From Bacteroidales bacterium (GTDB lineage: Bacteria; Bacteroidota; Bacteroidia; Bacteroidales; Muribaculaceae): a stretch of DNA of 64,000 nucleotides. Below are positions 17,717-26,827 of the stretch, in pieces. The position numbers and the translations under genes are program-made. Under the pieces are notes generated by a model. That model did not search any database. It saw only the letters and a program-made list of their open reading frames with translations, and was not told the DNA's origin. How positions within the stretch are numbered: the stretch's first letter is position 1; the number at the start of each line of letters is the position of its first letter. The DNA is taken from positions 1 to 64,000 of the forward strand of contig JAJBUG010000016.1 of the NCBI GenBank assembly GCA_020860515.1. The letters run 5' to 3'.

Positions 17717-19249
17717 ATGAAAAAATCAATTATATTTTCAGCATTGACACTTGCCTTGCTTACTGCTTGTGATCCTCACAAGGAAGAAGGCACTCTGGTC
17801 ATCGATCAAGTGACTGAGGCTGGTCTGCTCGAAGGCGCTACCTTCAGCCAGTACAATGACGCTGCTTGCACCGAACCCGCTGCTGATGGTAACTATATCA
17901 AATACAGCATCCCTAAGGTACCTGCTGTTACCATCTTCTATCTCAAGGCCGATGGGTCGGAATTCACCATCACCTATGGCTCGAACTCAGGCGTATTTAA
18001 CTACGTGCCTCTGCGTGGTAGCGATCCTCAGCAGACTCTCTACTTCCGCTACATCGACGCTAATCAGAACGAAACCGTGGCTTCTAAGGAGTTTACTCTC
18101 CAGGTAGCTGGCGAGCTCGATCCCGAAGTTGTGCTTCTTGCCAGCAACTCTGGCTCAAAGAAATGGGCTTGGGATCCCGACTACAACAATGGTGACGGTC
18201 GCGTATGGGGAAATGCTGGTAACTCAGGCGGCGATTGGGATGGCAGTGCTACATGGTGGGGTTGCGGTCTGATCGGCGAAGAATACGCTGAAGCGGCTGG
18301 CAACACCTTCTCAAGCCAAATGAACCACTCTGGCACACAGAATACCCAAGAGGTAACCTATGGTGCTCACATGATATTCAATGAGGACGGCACTGTTACG
18401 AAGTACGGTGCTGACGGCGCAGCTATTTGCACCTCTTCCTACAAGGTTGAAGGTTGGACTGGCGGTGCTCAGGATAACTGGGTAGCTGGTACTCTTAATG
18501 TCTCAGCAAGCGCTGCTGGCGACGACTGCGGTATTCTGTTCCCATTCTACATCAACAGCGATGGCACACTGGTTACAAGCTTCAATATCTCTATCCTTAC
18601 AGCTGACAAGCTCGTCCTCACCTACTACAACAACAATCCTGGTGAATGGGGCGAAGCCACATGGTGGCGCTTTGCAAGCTCAAGCGACTATGAAGGCATG
18701 ATTCAGGGAACCGAATCTAAGTCATGGACTTGGGATCCAGACTACAACAATGGTGACGGTCGCGTATGGGGTAATGCAGGTAACTCAGGCGGCGATTGGG
18801 ATGGCAGTGCTACATGGTGGGGTTGCGGTCTGATCGGCGAAGAATACGCTGAAGCGGCTGGCAACACCTTCGCAAGCCAGATGAACCACTCAGGTACTGG
18901 CAACGAGCAGGAAGTAACCTATGGTGCTTACATGACCTTCTTCAACGATGGCACTGTGGCTAAGTACGGCGCTGATGGCAATCTGATTTGCCAGACTCCT
19001 TACTCGCTCGATGGTTGGACCGATGGCACTCAGGACAACTGGGTGGCTGGCACACTCAATGTTACAGCCAATTCTGCTGGAAACGACAATGGTATCCTGT
19101 TCCCATTCTACATCAACAGCGATGGCACACTGGTTACAGCATTCAACGTTTCGATCCTTACAAGCGAGAAGCTCGTCCTCACCTACTACAACAACAATCC
19201 TGGTGAATGGGGCGAGGCCACATGGTGGCGCTTCAAAGCCAAGGAATAA
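17717..19249 (+). CDS. Surface lipoprotein with two near-identical 187-residue-period modules (putative glycan-binding)
   Basis: A 510-residue lipoprotein (lipobox LLTAC) in the third position of a susCD operon, where SusE/SGBP proteins are usually encoded. An N-terminal domain of about 130 residues is followed by two modules beginning near residues 152 and 339, exactly 187 codons apart. Both contain WDPDYNNGDGRVWGN, DWDGSATWWGCG, ILFPFYINSDGTLVT and GEATWWRF. The exposed Trp-rich loops suggest carbohydrate binding (inference). The DNA of the first roughly 160 bases of the two modules is almost identical, so the duplication or a gene conversion is recent. I do not recognise a named domain. 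Confidence 0.8.
   Translation: MKKSIIFSALTLALLTACDPHKEEGTLVIDQVTEAGLLEGATFSQYNDAACTEPAADGNYIKYSIPKVPAVTIFYLKADGSEFTITYGSNSGVFNYVPLRGSDPQQTLYFRYIDANQNETVASKEFTLQVAGELDPEVVLLASNSGSKKWAWDPDYNNGDGRVWGNAGNSGGDWDGSATWWGCGLIGEEYAEAAGNTFSSQMNHSGTQNTQEVTYGAHMIFNEDGTVTKYGADGAAICTSSYKVEGWTGGAQDNWVAGTLNVSASAAGDDCGILFPFYINSDGTLVTSFNISILTADKLVLTYYNNNPGEWGEATWWRFASSSDYEGMIQGTESKSWTWDPDYNNGDGRVWGNAGNSGGDWDGSATWWGCGLIGEEYAEAAGNTFASQMNHSGTGNEQEVTYGAYMTFFNDGTVAKYGADGNLICQTPYSLDGWTDGTQDNWVAGTLNVTANSAGNDNGILFPFYINSDGTLVTAFNVSILTSEKLVLTYYNNNPGEWGEATWWRFKAKE
18170..19235 (+). repeat. In-frame 561-bp tandem duplication inside the surface lipoprotein gene
   Basis: The two copies start at 18170 and 18731 and stay in register to GEATWWRF at 18650 and 19211, always 561 bases apart. 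Over the first part only scattered third-position changes are seen, while the middle part (ICTSSYKVEGW against ICQTPYSLDGW) has diverged more. Confidence 0.93.
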
Positions 19250-19269
19250 TCTCTAAGATTCCCAATACC

Positions 19270-19310
19270 AAAGGGATGTGACCCCCCCAGGCCGCATCCC
19301 TTTCCTTTTG
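19270..19310 (+). terminator. Rho-independent terminator of the susCD operon
   Basis: AAAGGGATG (19270-19278) pairs with CATCCCTTT (19295-19303) and is followed by CCTTTTG. Confidence 0.85.
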
Positions 19311-19326
19311 TTAAAAGTGTTAATGG

Positions 19327-19358
19327 TTTGTCTTTATCAAATATAATTATTAACTTTG
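19327..19358 (+). promoter_or_regulatory. Bacteroidetes promoter of the DUF4369 lipoprotein gene
   Basis: TTTG (19327-19330), a 20-base spacer and TAACTTTG (19351-19358) match the consensus exactly. The -7 box overlaps the TTG that begins the longest open frame, which supports the ATG at 19386 as the true start. Confidence 0.88.
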
Positions 19359-19385
19359 CACCTTAAAGTCACAACTACTCTTGCG

Positions 19386-19976
19386 ATGAAAAAATTATTC
19401 TATATATTGGGCCTTATTGGGCTGATGCTTTGCGCTGCTTGCAAACATGGAGATGAATTTGTAATTAAGGGTACCACCAGTCAGACCCGACTGAATGGCA
19501 ACCGAGTATTCCTGGTGCCTTACGGCAGCAAACAAATCGAGGACAGCATTGGCGTGGACTCTGTAGTAATCGAAAATGGACAATGGGAATTCCGAGGCCG
19601 AGGCGAATACTTGGCCCGAGTAACCATAGGCAAACACATGCGCTATGGCACGCAGGATTTGCTTGTGGTGACAGAGCCCGGCGGTGTGATTAATGTGGTG
19701 ATCGACTCCGTGTCGAGCGGAGGAGGTACGCCACAGAACGAAGCCCTGCAGCAATGGAAGGACAAAATGGCCGACCATAATCGGATTGCCGCACAAAAAG
19801 CAAGACAGTTGAGATATCTAAGAGAGACTGGCGACACTGTATATGCCAACGCCTTGCGCGATTCGCTGCGGCAATTCAATGCCGATTTCCGCCAAGAAAT
19901 GCAGAATATGGCAAAGTTGCTTAAGCCAGGCCCAGCCCAAGACCTGCTGCTCCAATATTATGGAGATACCAAATAA
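19386..19976 (+). CDS. Small lipoprotein with DUF4369-like domain
   Basis: The 196-residue product has a hydrophobic leader ending LCAAC (lipobox), so it is lipid-anchored. It then shows the FVIKGTTSQTRLNGNRVFLVP...DSIGVDSVVIENGQWEFRG pattern typical of DUF4369, the N-terminal beta domain of many Bacteroidetes thiol-disulfide oxidoreductases. The thioredoxin domain that usually follows is absent; instead there is a charged helical tail. Function is unknown; a periplasmic binding or chaperone role is possible. It has its own consensus promoter and is followed by about 300 bases of palindromic repeats. Confidence 0.7.
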   Translation: MKKLFYILGLIGLMLCAACKHGDEFVIKGTTSQTRLNGNRVFLVPYGSKQIEDSIGVDSVVIENGQWEFRGRGEYLARVTIGKHMRYGTQDLLVVTEPGGVINVVIDSVSSGGGTPQNEALQQWKDKMADHNRIAAQKARQLRYLRETGDTVYANALRDSLRQFNADFRQEMQNMAKLLKPGPAQDLLLQYYGDTK

Positions 19977-20029
19977 TTTGACAATAAACCAATTAAATAA
20001 GAATTATTAAGATTAAATTAAAATCTCAT

Positions 20030-20235
20030 CTACGTACTCCGTAGGATGATTATTCTAATTAAATCAAATTATCACATCTACGAACTCCGTAGGAGTTCTT
20101 TCTAATAGCTTCAAGGCAACCATCACACCACCAACCCCGTAGGGGTTGTTTCCCAACAATTTAACAACCCCTACGGGGTTGATGGTGTAATGAAAATACC
20201 AATAGGCTATTAGAAATAATCCCTACGGGATTCAA
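20030..20235. repeat. Cluster of CGTAGG/CCTACG palindromes with a nested large inverted repeat
   Basis: The gap 19977-20293 contains five short palindromes sharing a CCGTAGG or CCTACGG core (near 20031, 20082, 20135, 20165 and 20221). The two central ones face each other so that 20126-20150 pairs with 20163-20188. An outer stem TTTCTAATAGC (20099-20109) with GCTATTAGAAA (20206-20216) encloses them. The whole could fold as one cruciform or long hairpin. Confidence 0.8.
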
Positions 20236-20293
20236 GGATACAAATAGTTTAAATTAAAACATTTCCTCATTTAATAATTTGACCTTGCTTTTG

Positions 20294-22015
20294 ATGAATT
20301 GGAAGAAATACATATTGATGCTTTTATTTGGAATTGCGGTATTCTGCTTTTGGGCTTTTGGGCATCGCGCTGTGCTTAGCTATCAGGAGCAAATGCAGAT
20401 GTTTCAAACCACCAGCACATACCTGTGGGAACACTTAAGCTGGCCGGGAGGCATAGCCACATACATTGGTGAATTTCTCACCCAATTCTACAATAACTAC
20501 TGGATCGGGGCTGCCATCATTAGCATCCTATTAATGCTCATGTATTGGGCCACAGCCCAACTCTGCAAACAAATTGCTTCTACTGATAAACTCTACCCCT
20601 TTGCCTTAGGGCCAGTGCTAATAATGATGCTCTATATGGGCGATATCAACGTTATGCCCAGCTTTATCGTGGCGGTGCTCTGTGCTCTGCTTAGTGCAGT
20701 ATGGTTTTTCTGTCTTAAGCATTATATTACCCAAGGGGTTGGCGTGTTAATTGGCCTTCCAGTATTTTATTGGCTTTTCGGCCCCACCTCATTGCTGTTA
20801 GCCCTGCTGATGAGCATAAAAATCTTTGTGAGCTATCCTAAGCATCGGGTAGGCGCAGCCGTTATCTCTGTGTTTATTGCAGCGTATGCAGTGGCCTGGA
20901 TATTCCTTGATTCCACAATGGTGAACCATCCCATAGATTACCAGTTTGTTGGTATTAATTACTACCGCATCCCTACTGTATGCCCTGTGATGGAATTTAT
21001 TGTGGAGGCTTGTTTTGTAGCGGTAGTAGCCTTAAGCATTTACATAGAAAGAACCTCATCGTATGTGTCATGGGGCTTGCTTTTAGTATGGGGATTAATT
21101 TGCGCCTCTAACTGGAGCAAATTTTATGATTCAAAGACTCTGGAGCTCATCGATTATGATTATCTTGTGCGCACAGGCAAGTGGGAAGCCATTATCAAAA
21201 AGGCTGAAAAGCAGCAGCCCGACCTGCCAATGAGCGTAGCAGCCACTAATCTGGCTTTGGGCATGACTGGCCAACTTGGCGACCGTGCCTTCCAATTCTA
21301 TCAGAATGGGGCTGAAGGACTGCTGCCACCATTCCAGCGAGAATCCAACTCGATGTGGGTGACAGCTGAGGCTTATTTCCAGCTTGGTTTGGTCAATACA
21401 GCCCAACGCTTCTATTTTGAGGGAATGGAAGCTATACCTAATTATCGCAAGAGCGTGCGCTGCATCAAGCGATTAGCAGAAACTAATATGATCAACGGTC
21501 AATACGAAGTGGCAAAGAAATATCTGCGTATGCTGGAGAATACCACATTCTACAGCAAGTGGGCAAAGCGCACTGAAAAGCTAATAGCTGACAATGCTGT
21601 GGATGCGCATCCGCTGTATGGGCGAATGAGGCGCAGCCATCTCCAAGAGGACTTTCTATTCAGTGAGACCGAGCGCGACAAGGTGCTTGGGCAGCTTTTC
21701 CTGAAAAATCCTCAAAATTCATTGGCTATGCAGTATCTTTTGGTATATCCTATGCTTGAAAGGAATATACCGAAGCTGATGCAATATGCCCAAGTGGTGC
21801 AAGAGCACGTAGCCTACAATCCTCTGCATTGCCAGCAAGGAATAGCGCTACATGCAGTGCAAAACCAACAGTCAATTCCTGATGGCTTAGTGCCAGCAGC
21901 TGTAACAGATCACCTTCGCCGCTTCGCCAAGACCATGACCGAGCAAGGCAAATCCTCCCCTGCCCTTGACCAGTTCCGCTCCACACTCTGGCACTACTTA
22001 TTGATTAATGAATAA
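20294..22015 (+). CDS. Polytopic membrane protein with C-terminal helical repeats (DUF6057-like), pair 1
   Basis: This 573-residue inner-membrane protein starts at the ATG at 20294; the TTG at 20279 adds only a few residues. The first 270 residues hold about eight to ten hydrophobic helices. Between helices 1 and 2 is a YQEQMQMF motif, and further on PGGIATYIGEFLTQFY; both recur in the two paralogues downstream. A GINYYR motif precedes the last membrane helix. The C-terminal 280 residues are amphipathic, TPR-like helices (TNLALGMTGQLG, AYFQLGLVNTAQRF, RLAETNMINGQYEVAKKYLRML). It is followed by a lipoprotein with a CxxCH motif and forms a repeating gene pair. I recall this family as DUF6057; its function is unknown. 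Confidence 0.75.
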   Translation: MNWKKYILMLLFGIAVFCFWAFGHRAVLSYQEQMQMFQTTSTYLWEHLSWPGGIATYIGEFLTQFYNNYWIGAAIISILLMLMYWATAQLCKQIASTDKLYPFALGPVLIMMLYMGDINVMPSFIVAVLCALLSAVWFFCLKHYITQGVGVLIGLPVFYWLFGPTSLLLALLMSIKIFVSYPKHRVGAAVISVFIAAYAVAWIFLDSTMVNHPIDYQFVGINYYRIPTVCPVMEFIVEACFVAVVALSIYIERTSSYVSWGLLLVWGLICASNWSKFYDSKTLELIDYDYLVRTGKWEAIIKKAEKQQPDLPMSVAATNLALGMTGQLGDRAFQFYQNGAEGLLPPFQRESNSMWVTAEAYFQLGLVNTAQRFYFEGMEAIPNYRKSVRCIKRLAETNMINGQYEVAKKYLRMLENTTFYSKWAKRTEKLIADNAVDAHPLYGRMRRSHLQEDFLFSETERDKVLGQLFLKNPQNSLAMQYLLVYPMLERNIPKLMQYAQVVQEHVAYNPLHCQQGIALHAVQNQQSIPDGLVPAAVTDHLRRFAKTMTEQGKSSPALDQFRSTLWHYLLINE

Positions 22016-22024
22016 TGGATAATA

Positions 22025-22037
22025 GCCCCGGAGGGGC
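22025..22037. repeat. GCCCCGGAGGGGC palindrome before lipoprotein gene 1
   Basis: A GC-rich hairpin lies 17 bases upstream of the ATG at 22054, followed by GCCTAAAA. The same GCCCCRGAGGGGC plus GCCTAAAA block precedes the third lipoprotein gene at 28370. It could influence translation start. Confidence 0.75.
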
Positions 22038-22053
22038 GCCTAAAAAACTTTGA

Positions 22054-23535
22054 ATGAAACTTGTAACCTACATATTACTTCTTACCAGCGCCCTCCTTAT
22101 CACCGCTTGCACCAGCAGAGTTCATGAAGCTAAGAGTGTGGAGGCACTGCCGCCTATATTCCCCGACTATGTGGATGTTACGGTGCCAGCCGAAATCGCT
22201 CCACTTAATTTTGCCTTTGATTTCGACCATGAGCATGATAAAATGGATGTGGTGATAAAGGGCAGCAAAACCGGAGAGCTCCATATCCAAGGCAATTACG
22301 CCAATTTCCCCATCAAGCAATGGCACCAGCTTCTTGAAGAAAACCGTGGTGGCGACCTCACTGTCACCGTTTGCGGCAAGCGTGATGGCAAATGGCTTAA
22401 ATATCAAGACTTCAAAATCCACGTGAGCGCCGACCCCCTCAACGAATGGGGCCTCACCTACCGCCGCATTGCACCTGGGTATGAGGTATATAGCAAGATG
22501 GGCATTTACCAGCGCGATCTCAGCAATTTCGACGAATTTGCCATTATCGAAAACACTCTTACCCAGGGCCAGTGCTACAATTGTCACACTGCCAATCGGA
22601 CCAATCCCGACCAATTCGTGTTCCACGTGCGTGGCAATCATGGGGCTACTATGATTCAGCAAAACGGCGAGCACGAATGGCTTAAGGCCGTTAACGACAG
22701 CCTTGGCGGAGCCATGGTGTATCCATATTGGCACCCTTCGGGCCGATACATTGCCTTCTCTACCAACCAGACGCGCCAGGGCTTCCATGTGGTGCCAGAT
22801 GAGCGTATCGAAGTGTTTGACCTTTCATCAGATGTGCTGGTTTATGACATCGGAAAGCATGAGATTTTGCTCGACTCCCTGCTTAGCCGCAAGGATGTTT
22901 CAGAGAATTGTCCAGTGTTCTCACCTGATGGTCGCACCATCTATTTCACCCAATGTACGCAGAAATCTTATCCTTTAGAATTTAAAGATGAAAAATATAA
23001 TCTTTGCAGAATAGGCTTTGATCCTGAGCAGGGCAAAATTGTAGGGAAGATAGACACTCTTTTCAATGCTGTAGATATGGGTAAAAGCGTGACATGGCCT
23101 AAGCCATCTTATGATGGACGATTTTTGATGTTTACGCTACTCGATTATGGCTATTTCAGTATTTGGCACAAAGAATCAGATCAATGGCTGCTCGACCTTG
23201 CTACTGGCGAGGCTCACCCATTGACAGATGCCAATAGCGATGATGCCGATAGTTTCCATAATTGGAGTGCTGATAGCAGATGGTTTGTGTTTACTTCGCG
23301 GCGTGGCGATGGCCTTTACAGCCGCCTCTATTTGGCAGCCATCGATGAGAACGGCAACCCTACCAAGCCCTTCTTGCTCCCTCAGAAGAATCCATTGGAA
23401 TACTACGATCAAACCCTCTACTCCTTCAACACTCCCGACTTCACCTCTGCCAAAGTGGACTTCGATGCCCATAAGGCAGCAACTGAAATCCTCTCTCCCG
23501 AACGAATACCAACCCAATTAATAGTGAATAATTAA
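22054..23535 (+). CDS. Lipoprotein with CxxCH heme-c motif and PD40/TolB-like beta-propeller, pair 1
   Basis: The 493-residue product has a lipobox LITAC near residue 19. A conserved N-terminal beta domain begins with FPDYVDVTVPAEIAPLNF and ends near residue 140. A linker then carries C174-Y-N-C177-H178, the covalent heme-c attachment motif, with nearby HVRG. The remainder has PD40/WD40-type blades such as YWHPSGRYIAFSTN, CPVFSPDGRTIYFTQ, PSYDGRFLMF and SADSRWFVFTSRR. It probably sits on the periplasmic or outer membrane side. The heme motif is kept in all three paralogues, so redox or heme binding is likely (inference); no biochemical function is known to me. Confidence 0.8.
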   Translation: MKLVTYILLLTSALLITACTSRVHEAKSVEALPPIFPDYVDVTVPAEIAPLNFAFDFDHEHDKMDVVIKGSKTGELHIQGNYANFPIKQWHQLLEENRGGDLTVTVCGKRDGKWLKYQDFKIHVSADPLNEWGLTYRRIAPGYEVYSKMGIYQRDLSNFDEFAIIENTLTQGQCYNCHTANRTNPDQFVFHVRGNHGATMIQQNGEHEWLKAVNDSLGGAMVYPYWHPSGRYIAFSTNQTRQGFHVVPDERIEVFDLSSDVLVYDIGKHEILLDSLLSRKDVSENCPVFSPDGRTIYFTQCTQKSYPLEFKDEKYNLCRIGFDPEQGKIVGKIDTLFNAVDMGKSVTWPKPSYDGRFLMFTLLDYGYFSIWHKESDQWLLDLATGEAHPLTDANSDDADSFHNWSADSRWFVFTSRRGDGLYSRLYLAAIDENGNPTKPFLLPQKNPLEYYDQTLYSFNTPDFTSAKVDFDAHKAATEILSPERIPTQLIVNN

Positions 23536-23537
23536 TA

Positions 23538-25364
23538 ATGAATAATAGGCTGATGTATCGTGCTTTATATGCACTGTTACCAGTTGCGCTGTTTGTTGGC
23601 ACATGGCTAATGTGGTGGCTATGGTGCCCCGAAATGATGAATTATCAGGAGCAGTACCAACTTTTCTTATTCACCAGTAGTTATTTCACTCATAGCATGA
23701 GTGTGCCGGGTGGTTTGGTCGACTACCTGTCAGAATTCTTGGTACAATTCTACTATGTTCATTGGATTGGTGCCTTGACTATAGCGGTGGTGATAACACT
23801 GCTCCAAGTGCTATCAGGAGCAATATCACTTGGCAATTGCCATGATTCGAGATTAAAGTTGACGTTGTGGATTATTAGTTTAGGCGTTTCGATTTTCGTG
23901 CTTCACTTTATGAGCGATGAAAATGCCTTGCTTTCCTATCCTGTAGCCTTATTGCTGACCTGCTTGGCCACATGGGGCATGCAAAAACTTCCCAAATGCT
24001 CTGCATTGGCGTTCGGGCTGATTTTAGTTTTTGGCTATGCAGCCCTCTACTGGTGCGTTGGGCCAGTGGCAATGCTTTTTTTGATTATCTCAATAATGCA
24101 GCGTCAAGAACTTAGACTCAAATTGGCATGGCTTCTGGGCGGTGTATTACTGGCGTGTGCTTTTACCAAGGTGCTTTGCCTTACGCTTTTCACTCAATAT
24201 CCTGAAAGCCAGCTTTTCTTAGGCATTAATTATTATCGAGTAGAAAATGTGCATCCCACTGTAATGATCTATCCTCCCTTGGCGATTTTACTGCTTGCGC
24301 TAATTCCTCTTTACAATGGAGCAAAAGCCTATAGATATCAAGGGGTTCGTACTGCGGTGTCGCTCGTTTTTTTATTGGTATGCGGTGCGGCGCTTATAGC
24401 AGTGGGTTATAAAGATGAAAAGCGTGAGATAATGTGCTACGACATGCTGGTGCGCCAGGGTCGTTGGCTCGACATTATAGATATTGCGGAGAAAGAAAAG
24501 CCTACAAATGACTTCTGCCTGCAAGCTGTGAATCTGGCTTTGGCCAAGACTGGCCAACTCGGGGAAAAGATGTTTGAATTCCCCCAGCACGGCATGGGAT
24601 CCCTATTGTCAAAATATTATCGGGACAACACTTCATGCCTGGTATCGGCTGAGGTTTTCTATCATCTTGGAATGGTAAATTCGGCTTTCCGCTACAACTT
24701 CGACCTGCAAGAATCTATCATGAACAATCGAAAGAGTGGACGATTCATGAAGCGCATGGCTGAGTGCTTGATAATCAATGGCAAGTATAAGGCTGCCAAG
24801 AAATATATCGACATGCTAAGCCATAGCCTCTACTATAGCAATTGGGCTCGCGAGGTGAAAGCCATTATTGGCAATGAACAGGCAATCGACAACCATAGCG
24901 ATTATGGGGAAATGAGGCGACTGCGCTTCAAGCAGGAGTTGCTTTACGATTACGGCAATCTCGACAAAATCTTTGGACTGCTGGCTTTGGAAAGCAATGG
25001 CCACAACCGCTTAGCATGGGAATATTTCAATGCAGCAATGCTTCTCAAGGGCGACCTATCGACCTTTACCGGAATGTATCATTATGCTCAGGAAATGTTC
25101 CGACAAGCCGAGACCCCTCTCCACCATCAAGAGGCAATCGCAATGTTTTGGACTTTCGGGCACCAATCGTTTGAAGGCCTCCCTTATCCTGTATCTGACG
25201 GAGTGAAACAGCGAATCAGTGCCTTTGCCCAAGTTTATGCGAAGAATCCTAACAATCCCAAGGCTTGGATGTCGCAATTTGGCAACACCTATTGGGCATA
25301 TTTCATTCTCAACCGGCAAGCCCAGCAACCCGAAACACTAACCTCAACCGAACGCGAAGGATGA
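23538..25364 (+). CDS. Polytopic membrane protein with C-terminal helical repeats (DUF6057-like), pair 2
   Basis: The longest of three paralogues at 608 residues. It has an N-terminal block of hydrophobic helices (to about residue 290) and the shared motifs YQEQYQLF, PGGLVDYLSEFLVQFYY and GINYYR. A C-terminal TPR-like half includes NLALAKTGQLGEKMFEF and MAECLIINGKYKAAKKYIDML, close to the equivalent parts of pair 1. It starts two bases after the previous lipoprotein stop and overlaps the next lipoprotein start (ATGA), so the genes are translationally coupled. The strong conservation of the soluble half suggests it docks a partner, possibly the lipoprotein encoded next to it. Confidence 0.75.
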   Translation: MNNRLMYRALYALLPVALFVGTWLMWWLWCPEMMNYQEQYQLFLFTSSYFTHSMSVPGGLVDYLSEFLVQFYYVHWIGALTIAVVITLLQVLSGAISLGNCHDSRLKLTLWIISLGVSIFVLHFMSDENALLSYPVALLLTCLATWGMQKLPKCSALAFGLILVFGYAALYWCVGPVAMLFLIISIMQRQELRLKLAWLLGGVLLACAFTKVLCLTLFTQYPESQLFLGINYYRVENVHPTVMIYPPLAILLLALIPLYNGAKAYRYQGVRTAVSLVFLLVCGAALIAVGYKDEKREIMCYDMLVRQGRWLDIIDIAEKEKPTNDFCLQAVNLALAKTGQLGEKMFEFPQHGMGSLLSKYYRDNTSCLVSAEVFYHLGMVNSAFRYNFDLQESIMNNRKSGRFMKRMAECLIINGKYKAAKKYIDMLSHSLYYSNWAREVKAIIGNEQAIDNHSDYGEMRRLRFKQELLYDYGNLDKIFGLLALESNGHNRLAWEYFNAAMLLKGDLSTFTGMYHYAQEMFRQAETPLHHQEAIAMFWTFGHQSFEGLPYPVSDGVKQRISAFAQVYAKNPNNPKAWMSQFGNTYWAYFILNRQAQQPETLTSTEREG

Positions 25365-26827
25365 AAACAAAATTAATATTCGGCTTATTATTGGTTTTGA
25401 CGGCCTGCGGAGTGGAACGCGCACCCGAGCAAGAGACTTGCGGCGAACTGCCCCCGATTTACCCCGACTACGCAGGCGTAACCATCCCAGCCGAAATCGC
25501 TCCTATGAACTTCAACATCGTGGACGTGGATGATTACGACCGCATGTACGTAAAGGTTACTGGCTCAAAAGGCGGTAATATTGAGGCTGGCGGGGATTGG
25601 GCTGCTTTCGACCAGAAGCAGTGGCGAAAAATCACTGAGCAGAATCGAGGCGGGAGTCTTAGCTTCGATGTAAGCGTGAAGAAAAAGGACGGCTCATGGC
25701 AGCGCTATCAGCCATTTGAAATGCACGTAAGCGAGCACCCATTGAATGATTATGGGTTGGTTTACCGCAAGATTGCACCTGGATTTGAAACTTTCAGCAA
25801 AATTGGCATTTATCAGCGCCAGCTGTCCAGTTTTGACGAATCGCCTATCTTGGAAGAAACCGCAGTGAACGGTCAATGCCTCAATTGCCATTACTCCAAT
25901 CGCGGAAATGCCAACCAATTCTCAATTCACATCCGTGGAAGCCATGGCGGAACTTACGTACGCAATGACCGAGGTGACGCCTATCTTAATACCAAAACCG
26001 ATGAGACTGTGGGCAGTTGCACCTATGGCTACTGGCACCCCGAAGGCCGCTACTGCGCCTATTCGCTCAATCGCATTTTTCAGAATTTCTATGTAGGCCA
26101 GGACAAAATCATCGAGCCATGGGATGCGATGTCGGATTTGGCCATCTTAGATACACATACCAACCAGCTTATCCTCTCCCCTCTGCTCACGACTGATAAC
26201 TGCGAAACCACCCCAGCCTTCTCGGCTGACGGTTCTACGCTTTATTTTTGTAAAGCTCCCAAAATGGACATGCCAGGCGATTACGAGAAGCTTAAATACA
26301 GCTTATGTTCAATTGGATTTGATGCAGCCAATGCCAAATATGGTGAGAAGATCGACACTGTAATATGCGCTGACTCTATTGGCAAAAGCGTAAGTCTGCC
26401 ACGCCCATCGTATGATGGCCGCTTCCTGATGTATTGCCTTACTGATTATGGTACTACCCCAATCAATCGCCAAGAATCTGACCTTTACGTGATGAACCTT
26501 GCCACTGGCGAGCACCGACTGATGGTGGAGATAAACAGCGAAGAGACTGATGCCTACCACAATTGGGCTCATGATTCGCGCTGGTTTGTGTTTGGCAGCA
26601 AGCGCGAGGACCATCTCTATTCGTTGCTTTATCTCTCATGCATTGGCGATGATGGCGTGGCCACAAAACCTTTCCTGCTGCCTCAGTACAATCCTGAGAA
26701 ATATTATGGCGAGTCACTTTATTCGTTTAATGCTCCAGATTTCACCGAAAAGGTAAGCCTCGACGCTCGCGCGGTGAGAGATATGGTCATGAACAACCCC
26801 ACCCAAAAAGTAAGTGTAAAACGATGA
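25361..26827 (+). CDS. Lipoprotein with CxxCH heme-c motif and PD40/TolB-like beta-propeller, pair 2
   Basis: The 488-residue lipoprotein starts at 25361, where ATGA overlaps the stop of the membrane-protein gene. A longer in-frame start at 25265 lies inside that gene and would destroy the signal peptide. Lipobox LTAC is near residue 17. The order matches pair 1: N-terminal domain with YPDYAGVTIPAEIAPMNF, heme motif C173-L-N-C176-H177, then propeller blades (YWHPEGRYCAYSLN, PAFSADGSTLYFCK, PSYDGRFLMYCL, HDSRWFVFGSKR). Its own stop overlaps the start of the third membrane protein. Confidence 0.8.
   Translation: MKTKLIFGLLLVLTACGVERAPEQETCGELPPIYPDYAGVTIPAEIAPMNFNIVDVDDYDRMYVKVTGSKGGNIEAGGDWAAFDQKQWRKITEQNRGGSLSFDVSVKKKDGSWQRYQPFEMHVSEHPLNDYGLVYRKIAPGFETFSKIGIYQRQLSSFDESPILEETAVNGQCLNCHYSNRGNANQFSIHIRGSHGGTYVRNDRGDAYLNTKTDETVGSCTYGYWHPEGRYCAYSLNRIFQNFYVGQDKIIEPWDAMSDLAILDTHTNQLILSPLLTTDNCETTPAFSADGSTLYFCKAPKMDMPGDYEKLKYSLCSIGFDAANAKYGEKIDTVICADSIGKSVSLPRPSYDGRFLMYCLTDYGTTPINRQESDLYVMNLATGEHRLMVEINSEETDAYHNWAHDSRWFVFGSKREDHLYSLLYLSCIGDDGVATKPFLLPQYNPEKYYGESLYSFNAPDFTEKVSLDARAVRDMVMNNPTQKVSVKR

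Noticed and set aside
25265..25360. Upstream extension of the second propeller lipoprotein
   Set aside because: It lies within the 3' end of the membrane-protein gene, and the extension would place 32 residues before a normal lipoprotein signal peptide. The ATGA overlap at 25361 is the better start.
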